Shown here: one piece after another, positions 1 through 4,984 of the stretch | How the letters are laid out: each line of letters starts with the position of its first letter | How positions within the stretch are numbered: position 1 is the first letter of the stretch | Assembly (NCBI GenBank): GCA_036568605.1 | Contig: DATCSE010000489.1 | Coordinates: 1 to 9,276 of the forward strand | Direction: 5' to 3' | DNA from: DATCSE01 sp036568605 | Lineage (GTDB): Bacteria > Pseudomonadota > Gammaproteobacteria > Burkholderiales > Burkholderiaceae_C | Length of the DNA: 9,276 bases | Notes under the pieces: model-generated | Seen by the model: only the letters and a program-made list of their open reading frames with translations | Database searches by the model: none | Told to the model about the DNA's origin: nothing | Program-made: the position numbers and the translations under genes

Positions 1-782
1 CCCTTGTAGAGCTCGGCCCAGGCTTTCTTGAACAGCGGGCCCTTGCTGGTGATGTCCTCGTTCGCATCGAGGATCAGCACCTTGCTGCGCGGCTTGCGGC
101 TCTTGAAGTAGTTCGCGACGATGCTGGCGCGCTCGTACGGCCCCGGCGGGCAGCGGTACGGCGCTTCGGGGATGGTGATCGCGTAGACGCCGCCGTCGGG
201 CATCGCTTCGAGCTGCCGGCGCAGCGCGAGCGTCTCGGGGCCGGCCTTCCAGGCCTGCAGGATGCGGCCGCTTTCGCTGGCTGCCTTCAAGCCGGCGACG
301 CGGTCCCAGATCATCTCGACGCCGGGCGACAGCACGAGCTTGTCGTAGCGGATGCTCGCACCGTTGGCCAGTTGCGCGGTGCGCTTCGCGGTGTCGATGC
401 TGGCGATCATGTCGCGCACGATGCGCACGCCGTGCACGCTCGTCAGCGTGTCGTACGGCCGCGTGATCTCGTCCAGCTTGCGCGTGCCGCCCAGCACCAG
501 GTTCGACAGCGGACACGAGACGAACGCCGACTCCGGTTCGACCAGCACGACGTCGATCCGGTATTGCGACAGCAGCCGCACGTATTTCGCGGCGGTCGCG
601 CCGCCATAGCCGCCGCCGACGACCAGCACGCGCGCCCGGTCCGGCGTGCCGATCGCATTCATCGCGCAGCCGGCGAGGCCCAGCGTGCCCAGGCCGCCGC
701 CGGCGGCGATCAGCTTCACGATGTCGCGGCGGCGGCGCGGCCGCAACGCGGCGATCGGCGCCGGCGTCACCGTGCCGCTCAT
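1..782 (-). CDS. fccB: Flavocytochrome c sulfide dehydrogenase, flavoprotein subunit (partial, C-terminus beyond left edge)
   Basis: Periplasmic FAD protein of the FccB/SoxF family, which oxidises sulfide and passes electrons to a partner cytochrome c. The first 260 residues of a family usually about 430 long are present; the left edge cuts the gene. Seen: a twin-arginine run (RRRRDIVK, residues 16-23) before a hydrophobic stretch, a dinucleotide-binding glycine motif VVGGGYGGATAAKY (54-67), and two Cys that line up with the remembered Allochromatium vinosum protein: Cys90 in VSCPLSN (the Cys that carries the FAD covalently) and Cys211 in RCPPGPYERAS (one half of the active-site disulfide). 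The second disulfide Cys would lie outside the window. The ATG at 782 overlaps the cytochrome stop codon (ATGA), so the two are probably translated together. The signal ends in LAGC (36-39), which could also be a lipobox. Family assignment is firm; lipidation is a guess. Confidence 0.92.
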   Translation of the reverse strand, partial: MSGTVTPAPIAALRPRRRRDIVKLIAAGGGLGTLGLAGCAMNAIGTPDRARVLVVGGGYGGATAAKYVRLLSQYRIDVVLVEPESAFVSCPLSNLVLGGTRKLDEITRPYDTLTSVHGVRIVRDMIASIDTAKRTAQLANGASIRYDKLVLSPGVEMIWDRVAGLKAASESGRILQAWKAGPETLALRRQLEAMPDGGVYAITIPEAPYRCPPGPYERASIVANYFKSRKPRSKVLILDANEDITSKGPLFKKAWAELYK

Positions 783-1156
783 GGCTTGGCGGCCGCTGCC
801 GCGGTGCTCTGCGCGGCGAAGTAGCGGGCGAGTTGTTCGATCTGCACGTCGCTGAATCCTTTCGCGAGCTGCTGCATCACGGTCGACGGCCGCGTGCCGC
901 CGCGAAACGCCTTCATCTGCTCGACTAGATAGGGCGCCGGCAACCCGGCGAGCCCCGGGACTTCGGCGCCCGGCACGCCGCGGCCGTCGGTGCCGTGGCA
1001 TTGCGCACATTGCGCGGCGAGGCTGCGAATGTGCAGCGATTCGGTCGACGGTGCAGCAGCAGGCAGCTGCCCTTGTGCCTGCACCAACCCGGCGGCGGCG
1101 AGCCACGACAACGACGACAACACCCGGGGCCACGACAACGACGACGACATCCGCAT
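779..1156 (-). CDS. Small monoheme cytochrome c, probable electron acceptor of the FccB flavoprotein
   Basis: Predicted 125-residue secreted class I cytochrome c. From the ATG at 1156: a Sec-type signal peptide (hydrophobic core WLAAAGL, likely cut after VQA near residue 27), one heme site CAQCH at residues 50-54, and a Met near residue 94 in STVMQQLAKG as the likely sixth iron ligand. The segment PGLAGLPAPYLVEQMKAF is typical of small cytochromes paired with FccB. It would take electrons from the flavoprotein and pass them towards the terminal oxidase. Its ATG shares one base with the upstream stop codon (TGATG), with GGAG 8 nt before it; a TTG at 1159 or an ATG at 1150 are other possible starts. 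Its stop overlaps the fccB start. It is the equivalent of FccA, but single-heme and short compared with the diheme A. vinosum subunit. Role as FccB partner is inferred from adjacency. Confidence 0.88.
   Translation of the reverse strand: MRMSSSLSWPRVLSSLSWLAAAGLVQAQGQLPAAAPSTESLHIRSLAAQCAQCHGTDGRGVPGAEVPGLAGLPAPYLVEQMKAFRGGTRPSTVMQQLAKGFSDVQIEQLARYFAAQSTAAAAAKP
1102..1145. repeat. Direct repeat inside the cytochrome signal-peptide region
   Basis: A 17-bp sequence (gccacgacaacgacgac) occurs at 1102-1118 and again, identical, at 1129-1145. The period is 27 bp, exactly nine codons, so the N-terminus of the cytochrome reads SSLSWPRVL followed by SSLSW. It looks like an in-frame duplication that lengthened the n-region of the signal peptide. 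Confidence 0.8.
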
Positions 1157-2088
1157 CAACGCGACTCCGGTGGCGGCTCGATGAAATGCTGCGCCAGCTC
1201 GGGCGGCAGCGGCGAGTCCAGCAGCCTGCAGCTCAGGCGCAGCGCGTCGGCGGCGGTGTCGCGCAGGCGGCCGCGTTCGCGCCGTGCGAGTGCCGCGGCG
1301 ACCCAGGTGCGCACCAGCACCGGCCGCTGCATCCAGGCCATCGCCTGCAGCTGATGCAGCGCGTGCACCAGCGCGTCGCCGCCGGGCAGCTCGAGCGCCG
1401 GCACTTCGTGCTGCGGCCAGTGGTTCATCACCGCGAGGTACCAGTCGGGGCCAGCCGCGCGCTCGGCTTCGCTCGGCGCTGTCGCCGGCAGCTCGAGCGG
1501 GATCATGCGCGACAGGAACGCGGTGTAGACCGCGATCGCATGCATCTCGAGATCAGGCAGCTGCGACAGATCGGCGCTCGCGGCCTGACGCGCGCTGGCC
1601 GGCGTCGCCTCGCCGAGCCGCTGGCGCATCGCGAACCAGTGCAGCCGGTCGATAGGTCGCAGGCTGCCGCGCGCGCTCATCACGCGCCGGGTTCCTTCGA
1701 GCAGCGTCTGGCGCGCGTCCAGCGACTGCCGGCGCATGCGCTTGAGCAGACGCTCGAACCACGGCAACCGCGCGTTCGGCAGCAGCCCGGCCACCTGCGC
1801 GAGCACGGCGGCGGCCGACGCGATCGTCTCGGTCTCGAGCTGCCAGGCCTGCCGCGCGCGCTGGCTGCCCGGCGCGAGGATCAGCCCGAGCAGTGCCGCG
1901 GTGAGCTCGCCCGCGCCTTGCACGCGCGACAGGAAGTCGGCTGCCGCCGCGCTGCTCTCGTCGCTGGCTGCCGCCGGCGTGCCCGCTGCCGATGCGGCAT
2001 CGGCAGCGATCGAAGAAGCCGAGGGCGAAGAGGCCGAGGGCGAAGGAGCCGAGGACGAAGAAGAAGAGGGAGATGCAGGCGCCGCCAT
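1156..2088 (-). CDS. Unknown helical protein resembling the C-terminal part of long M48 peptidases, without a peptidase domain
   Basis: A 310-residue protein with no signal peptide or membrane segment. Residues 2-55 are a low-complexity Ser/Ala/Pro tract; the rest is helix-rich. Two stretches recall the non-catalytic TerB-like tail found after the protease domain in long M48 peptidases of proteobacteria: residues 101-159 (RLPWFERLL..., then VMSARGSLRPIDRLHWF) and 240-298 (LVHALHQLQAM..., RGRLRDTAADALR, LDSPLPPEL). No HEXXH zinc motif is present, so it is not a peptidase by itself. The resemblance is from memory and is an inference. The ATG at 2088 lies 5 nt after the lemA stop, and its stop overlaps the cytochrome start by one base, so it is mid-operon. 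LemA is often encoded beside M48 peptidases, which fits a helper or adaptor role. The function is unknown. Confidence 0.8.
   Translation of the reverse strand: MAAPASPSSSSSSAPSPSASSPSASSIAADAASAAGTPAAASDESSAAAADFLSRVQGAGELTAALLGLILAPGSQRARQAWQLETETIASAAAVLAQVAGLLPNARLPWFERLLKRMRRQSLDARQTLLEGTRRVMSARGSLRPIDRLHWFAMRQRLGEATPASARQAASADLSQLPDLEMHAIAVYTAFLSRMIPLELPATAPSEAERAAGPDWYLAVMNHWPQHEVPALELPGGDALVHALHQLQAMAWMQRPVLVRTWVAAALARRERGRLRDTAADALRLSCRLLDSPLPPELAQHFIEPPPESR
1984..2008. repeat. Perfect 11-bp inverted repeat with 3-nt loop inside the unknown protein gene
   Basis: cgctgccgatg (1984-1994), loop cgg, then catcggcagcg (1998-2008) are exact reverse complements. In the minus-strand mRNA this is a tight GC-rich hairpin about 80-100 nt after the start codon, next to the short tandem repeat. 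There is no T-run after it, so it is not a classical terminator. Confidence 0.75.
2018..2062. repeat. Three-copy 15-bp tandem repeat, purine-rich on the plus strand
   Basis: Units gccgagggcgaagag, gccgagggcgaagga and gccgaggacgaagaa follow directly on each other, then a further gaagaggg. The 15-bp period keeps frame and encodes the SSPSA-like pentapeptides of the Ser/Pro/Ala tract in the unknown protein. Copy-number change by slippage would alter the linker length without breaking the gene. Confidence 0.8.
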
Positions 2089-2093
2089 CAGGC

Positions 2094-2621
2094 TCACAGC
2101 GTACCCCCTGCCCGGAACCCGAACAACCCGGCCAGCACTCGGGTCGGAAACTGCGCGATCGCGCGGTTGTACGCCTCGACCGCCTCGTTGAACTGGCGCC
2201 GTGCGAACGCGAGCGTCGTGTCGACCGCGGCGAGCTGCGCGCCGATCTCGGGCAGCGCGGTGCCGGCGGTGGTCGGCACCGGCAACTTCGCGCGCGCTTC
2301 GCTGAGGATGTCCTCGGCCAGCCGCAGGCTGGTGATCGACTCGACCCGGCCCGGTCGCGCCCGTGCGTGCAGGCGCGCGCTCTCGGCCTGCTGGCACGCG
2401 GCGCGCAGCGCATCGAGCCGCGGCATGGCGTTCGCGAGCACCGGCGCGAGTGCATCGATCTGCTGCAGCAACAGCGCGTGGCGCTGGCCGAACTGTTCGT
2501 CCACCGGCGCGTAGCGGCGTGCCAGCTCGCCGCGCAGCCGCACCAGTCGGTTGTAGGCCCCGACGGCCCAGAACAACAGCAGCGCGGCAACGCCCCAGGA
2601 GACGATCTGCGAAGTGGTCAT
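2094..2621 (-). CDS. lemA: LemA family membrane-anchored protein
   Basis: A 175-residue LemA family protein, the usual size for the family. One N-terminal membrane segment (about residues 4-23, IVSWGVAALLLFWAVGAYN) is followed by the family's AYNRLVRLR motif, a long helical region with charged heptad-like spacing (about 25-155), and the conserved C-terminal block FNEAVEAYNRAIAQFP...LAGLFGF (144-169). LemA proteins are thought to form a coiled-coil bundle with a short outside N-terminus and the bulk in the cytoplasm; the biochemical role is unsettled. The start at 2621 is chosen because it sits just before the membrane segment; an in-frame upstream extension to 2783 has no family resemblance and would run across the divergent control region. 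First gene of the four-gene minus-strand group; the next gene starts 5 nt after its stop. Confidence 0.93.
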   Translation of the reverse strand: MTTSQIVSWGVAALLLFWAVGAYNRLVRLRGELARRYAPVDEQFGQRHALLLQQIDALAPVLANAMPRLDALRAACQQAESARLHARARPGRVESITSLRLAEDILSEARAKLPVPTTAGTALPEIGAQLAAVDTTLAFARRQFNEAVEAYNRAIAQFPTRVLAGLFGFRAGGTL

Positions 2622-2637
2622 CGGGCGGACTCTACAC

Positions 2638-2739
2638 AGGTGGCGATCGCGGTGGCCGGTGCGGCCCCGACGGCGATGCTTCGGTCCACGCCGTAGCATC
2701 GCCGGGCAGGTGGCGCCGAAGATCGCCGCATCGCCACCT
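2638..2739. promoter_or_regulatory. Divergent control region with nearly concentric inverted repeats
   Basis: The 134 bp between lemA (minus) and the transporter (plus) hold an outer inverted repeat, aggtggcgat at 2638-2647 with atcgccacct at 2730-2739. It is prolonged by gcgg (2649-2652) with ccgc (2726-2729) after one bulged base. An inner inverted repeat, cggcgatgct at 2671-2680 with agcatcgccg at 2695-2704, has a 14-nt loop. Their centres differ by only 1 bp. GGCGAT or its complement occurs five times (2642, 2672, 2698, 2722, 2730), and caggtggcg recurs at 2707-2715. The structure ends 16-17 nt from each start codon. It could be an operator for a dimeric regulator or a folded mRNA leader. 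I see no convincing -35/-10 pair. Confidence 0.55.
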
Positions 2740-2755
2740 TTGCAGAGCCCATCCC

Positions 2756-3550
2756 ATGTTCGATCCCGCATCGTCCTTCTCATCCCTGTCGTCTTTGCTG
2801 TGGGTCGTCATCGGCGCGGTGTTCGTGCTTGGCGGCTTCGTCAAAGGCGTGGTCGGCCTCGGCCTGCCGACGATCACGATGGGGCTGCTCAGCGTCGTGA
2901 TGGCGCCGGCGCAGGCCGCGGCGCTGCTGGTCGTGCCATCGCTGATCACGAACCTGTGGCAGATTGGTGGACCCGGTTTCGTGGCGCTGCTGCGCCGCCT
3001 TGCGACGCTGCTGCTCGGCGTGTGCGTCGGCGTCGCGCTGGGCGCCGGCTGGCTCAGCAGCTCGGCCTCGGCCGATGCGCACGGCGGCGCCTGGGCCGGC
3101 CTGGCGCTCGGTCTTGCGCTGATCGTCTATGCCGCGCTCGGCCTGCTGCACCGGCGCTTCCACGTGAAGCCGGCACACGAGCGGTGGCTCGCGCCGCTGG
3201 TCGGCGTCGCGACCGGGCTGGTCACCGCGGCCACTGGCGTGTTCGTGATCCCCGCGGTGCCCTACCTGCAGGCGCTGGGTCTCGCGAAGGACGAGCTGGT
3301 GCGCGCGCTGGGCCTCGCGTTCCTGGTCGCGACCGTCGCACTGGGCGCGAGCCTGGGCCATGGCGGCACGCTGCATGCGCCGGAGCTGCTGGGCTCGGCA
3401 CTGGTCGTGCTGCCCGCGCTCGCCGGCATGGGGGCGGGGCAGTGGCTGCGCTCGCGGGTCCAGCCCGAGACGTTCAAGACCGTGTTCTTCAGCGGGCTGC
3501 TGTTGTTGGGGGCTTACCTTGCGCTGCGCGGCGCGCTACGGTTTGCCTGA
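2756..3550 (+). CDS. TauE/SafE family sulfite/organosulfur exporter-like membrane transporter
   Basis: A 264-residue inner-membrane protein of the TauE/SafE (old DUF81) family, with about eight membrane segments (roughly residues 14-34, 41-60, 82-101, 112-130, 144-168, 182-200, 210-228, 243-259). The family's two-fold internal repeat is visible: GGFVKGVVGLGLPTITMGLLS (26-46) in the first half and GVATGLVTAATGVFVIPAVPYLQALG (150-175) in the second, each with small residues lining a putative substrate path. Family members export sulfite, sulfoacetate or other sulfur anions, but many are uncharacterised. The ATG at 2756 precedes the first membrane segment; further upstream the frame crosses the inverted-repeat region. 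It is followed 29 nt later by the ArsR-type regulator gene, likely in one transcript. A sulfur substrate is plausible given fccB nearby, but is an inference. Confidence 0.88.
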   Translation: MFDPASSFSSLSSLLWVVIGAVFVLGGFVKGVVGLGLPTITMGLLSVVMAPAQAAALLVVPSLITNLWQIGGPGFVALLRRLATLLLGVCVGVALGAGWLSSSASADAHGGAWAGLALGLALIVYAALGLLHRRFHVKPAHERWLAPLVGVATGLVTAATGVFVIPAVPYLQALGLAKDELVRALGLAFLVATVALGASLGHGGTLHAPELLGSALVVLPALAGMGAGQWLRSRVQPETFKTVFFSGLLLLGAYLALRGALRFA

Positions 3551-3579
3551 TTCCACTGGAAGGGCTGGATACACACGTG

Positions 3580-4341
3580 ATGCCGACCACGACGACACCC
3601 GAGCCGCGCTTCGCGAAAGTCGCCGCGATGATCGGCGACCCGACCCGCGCGCGCATGCTCGCGGCGCTGATGAACGGCCGCTACCTGGCGGCCGGCGAGC
3701 TGGCCGATGCGGCCGGCGTCAGCGCGCAGACCGCGAGCGGGCACATCACGAAGCTGCTCGATGCCGAGCTGGTGGTGCTGCGCACGCAGGGGCGGCACCG
3801 CTACATCCGGTTGGCCGATGCCGAGATCGGGCATGTGCTGGAAGCGCTGTCGCTGGTCGCCGAGCGCGGCGCCGATGCGGCGAAGTGGGAGCAGGGTGCG
3901 TACAAGCCGCTGAAGGCGGCGCGCACCTGCTACAGCCATCTGGCGGGGGAGCTGGGGGTCGCGTTGTTCGAAGGATTGCTGGAGCGCGGCACGCTGGTGC
4001 CGTGCGATGGGCACTTCGCGCTGAGCACAAGTGGGCGTGAGGAGTTGCAGCGGCTGGGTATCGAGGTGCCGAACGTTACCGCGGCGTCGGCGCGGCGTTT
4101 TGCGTATGCCTGCCTGGATTGGTCGGAGCGGCGCGATCACCTGGCGGGTGCGCTGGCGGTGGCGCTGCTGGAGCATGCGATCGGGCAGGGGTGGCTGCGG
4201 CGCACCGCGGGGTCGCGGGCGTTGACGCTGACGCCGCCGGGGGCGAAGGCGCTGGCGCCGTGGATCGGGGCGCCATACGGGGCAGGAGCGATTCCCGCTC
4301 GCCCGCACCCCGTTCGCGCTGAGCCTGTCGAAGCGCCGTGA
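3580..4341 (+). CDS. ArsR-type winged helix-turn-helix transcriptional regulator with Cys-containing C-terminal domain
   Basis: A 253-residue DNA-binding regulator. Residues 10-80 form an ArsR-like winged helix: IGDPTRARMLAALM (18-31), recognition region AGVSAQTASGHITKLLDAEL (45-64) and a wing RTQGRHRYIRL (68-78). A longer C-terminal region carries two blocks of the same style, RTCYSHLAGELGVALFEGLL (115-134) and ACLDWSERRDHLAGALAVALLE (177-198), known from a subgroup of ArsR-like regulators. Cys117, Cys142 and Cys178 could bind metal or sense thiol/sulfur chemistry; this is inference, and the classical ArsR ELCVCDL metal box is absent. The ATG at 3580 follows a GTG at 3577 that is an alternative start. 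It probably controls the transporter before it and possibly the divergent lemA operon. The last 11 residues (HPVRAEPVEAP) are translated from a copy of the adjacent repeat, so the C-terminus has been overwritten. Confidence 0.88.
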   Translation: MPTTTTPEPRFAKVAAMIGDPTRARMLAALMNGRYLAAGELADAAGVSAQTASGHITKLLDAELVVLRTQGRHRYIRLADAEIGHVLEALSLVAERGADAAKWEQGAYKPLKAARTCYSHLAGELGVALFEGLLERGTLVPCDGHFALSTSGREELQRLGIEVPNVTAASARRFAYACLDWSERRDHLAGALAVALLEHAIGQGWLRRTAGSRALTLTPPGAKALAPWIGAPYGAGAIPARPHPVRAEPVEAP

Positions 4342-4382
4342 GCGCTCGGGGCAGGGCTTCGACAAGCTCAGCCCGAACGGGG
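4308..4382. terminator. Inverted repeat cap at the left of the array, candidate terminator of the transporter-regulator genes
   Basis: The sequence 4308-4334 (ccccgttcgcgctgagcc...) is the reverse complement of the first array unit at 4356-4382 with 25 of 27 positions matching. The 21-nt loop contains the stop codon of the ArsR-type gene (4339-4341). The transcript would form a very stable hairpin right at the gene end. No T-run follows, so if it terminates it does so without a classical U-tract. Confidence 0.5.
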
Positions 4383-4462
4383 TTGGGGTATCGAGGTGTC
4401 CTCCGATAGGGCTTCGATACCTCAGCCCGAACGGGGTTGAGGTACCGAGGTGTTCGCAACAG
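4354..4462. repeat. Composite palindromic repeat, copy 1 (109 bp)
   Basis: Half-unit A (4354-4408, 55 bp) begins gggcttcgacaagctcagcc; half-unit B (4409-4462, 54 bp) begins gggcttcgatacctcagccc. B folds into a hairpin: tacctca pairs with tgaggta and ccc with ggg around a gaacg loop. A carries ggtatcga, which can also pair with tcgatacc at the start of B. This is the first of three near-identical head-to-tail copies. The block 4342-4753 holds no gene; short reading frames in it are translations of the repeat. Confidence 0.92.
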
Positions 4463-4571
4463 GGGCTTCGACAAGCTCAGCCCGATCGGGGTTGGGGTAT
4501 CGAGGTGTCCTCCGATAGGGCTTCGATACCTCAGCCCGAACGGGGTTGGGGTACCGAGGTGTTCGCAACAG
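4463..4571. repeat. Composite palindromic repeat, copy 2 (109 bp)
   Basis: Same A+B structure as copy 1: A at 4463-4517 and B at 4518-4571. It differs from copy 1 by only a few bases, for example gcccgatcgg in place of gcccgaacgg in A, and ggttgggg in place of ggttgagg in B, which weakens the B hairpin by turning one A-T pair into a G-T pair. The near-identity points to recent tandem duplication. Confidence 0.92.
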
Positions 4572-4655
4572 GGGCTTCGACAAGCTCAGCCCGAACGAGG
4601 TTGGGGTATCGAGGTGTCCTCCGATAGGGCTTCGATACCTCAGCCCGAACGGGGC
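4572..4655. repeat. Composite palindromic repeat, copy 3 (shortened)
   Basis: A half-unit at 4572-4626 (with acgagg instead of acgggg) and a B half-unit that stops after gcccgaacggggcc at about 4655, so only the conserved half of B is present. Unique sequence follows (4656-4698). That sequence contains a small inverted repeat, gatccg at 4665-4670 with cggatc at 4687-4692, and a doubled cttgag. Confidence 0.9.
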
Positions 4656-4726
4656 CGATTGCGTGATCCGGGTCTTGAGCCTTGAGCGGATCCCCACACC
4701 CCGTTCGCCCTGAGGTATCGAAGGGC
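4627..4726. terminator. Inverted repeat cap at the right of the array, candidate terminator of the formate dehydrogenase operon
   Basis: The sequence 4699-4726 is the reverse complement of half-unit B of copy 3 (4627-4654) with 24 of 28 positions matching, separated by 44 nt. It lies 27 nt after the fdsD stop in the direction of fds transcription, so the fds mRNA would read the cap first and could then fold a long hairpin. No U-run is seen. The function is inferred from position and structure. Confidence 0.45.
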
Positions 4727-4753
4727 TCTGCGCGGCGCTCCAGTGCTTCAGGA

Positions 4754-4981
4754 TCAGGGCATCAGCAGCGCCCGATGCCGCTGCAGCGCCGCCAGCGCGA
4801 ACGGCTCGATGCCATCGCCTGCATGCTCGTCCAGATGCGCAATCAATTGCCGCCGCATGCGCGGCTCCCAGAAGCGCCGCACGTGCTGGGCCGCGTCGTG
4901 CAGCGCCTCGTCGCGGTCGGGCATCGCGGCGAAGAATGCGCCGATGCGGTTGACCATGCGGACCAGGTTCTCGTTGTCCAT
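4754..4981 (-). CDS. fdsD: NAD-dependent formate dehydrogenase, delta subunit (FdsD)
   Basis: A 75-residue small soluble protein, matching the usual 65-80 residues of FdsD. Recognised by the start MDNENLVRMVNRIGAFF, the block PDRDEALHDAAQHVRRFWEPRMRRQL (residues 21-46) and position as last gene of the fds cluster. In Rhodobacter and Cupriavidus FdsD is required for a correctly assembled, active enzyme and is linked with FdsC to molybdenum cofactor insertion; it does not carry a redox centre, and there are no Cys here. The ATG at 4981 sits 3 nt after the fdhD stop, with AAGGAG 9 nt ahead inside the fdhD end, so it has its own good ribosome site as well as coupling. After it comes the repeat array. 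Confidence 0.9.
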   Translation of the reverse strand: MDNENLVRMVNRIGAFFAAMPDRDEALHDAAQHVRRFWEPRMRRQLIAHLDEHAGDGIEPFALAALQRHRALLMP

Positions 4982-4984
4982 CGC

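Noticed and set aside
1156..2397. Longer start for the unknown protein inside lemA
   Set aside because: The extra residues overlap lemA and are an out-of-frame shadow; the ATG at 2088 follows lemA by 5 nt.
1051..2514. Long plus-strand open frame across cytochrome, unknown gene and lemA
   Set aside because: It crosses three supported minus-strand genes, has Arg-rich low-complexity translation and Thr runs from the direct repeat, and shows no domain.
2622..2755. Transfer RNA or small protein gene in the divergent region
   Set aside because: No cloverleaf with a T-loop GTTCRA motif and no supported short frame with a ribosome site; inverted repeats explain the structure.
4354..4655. CRISPR-like regular spacing of about 55 bp
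   Set aside because: The sequence between conserved cores also repeats (every 109 bp), so there are no unique spacers, and no cas genes are in the window. It is a tandem composite repeat.
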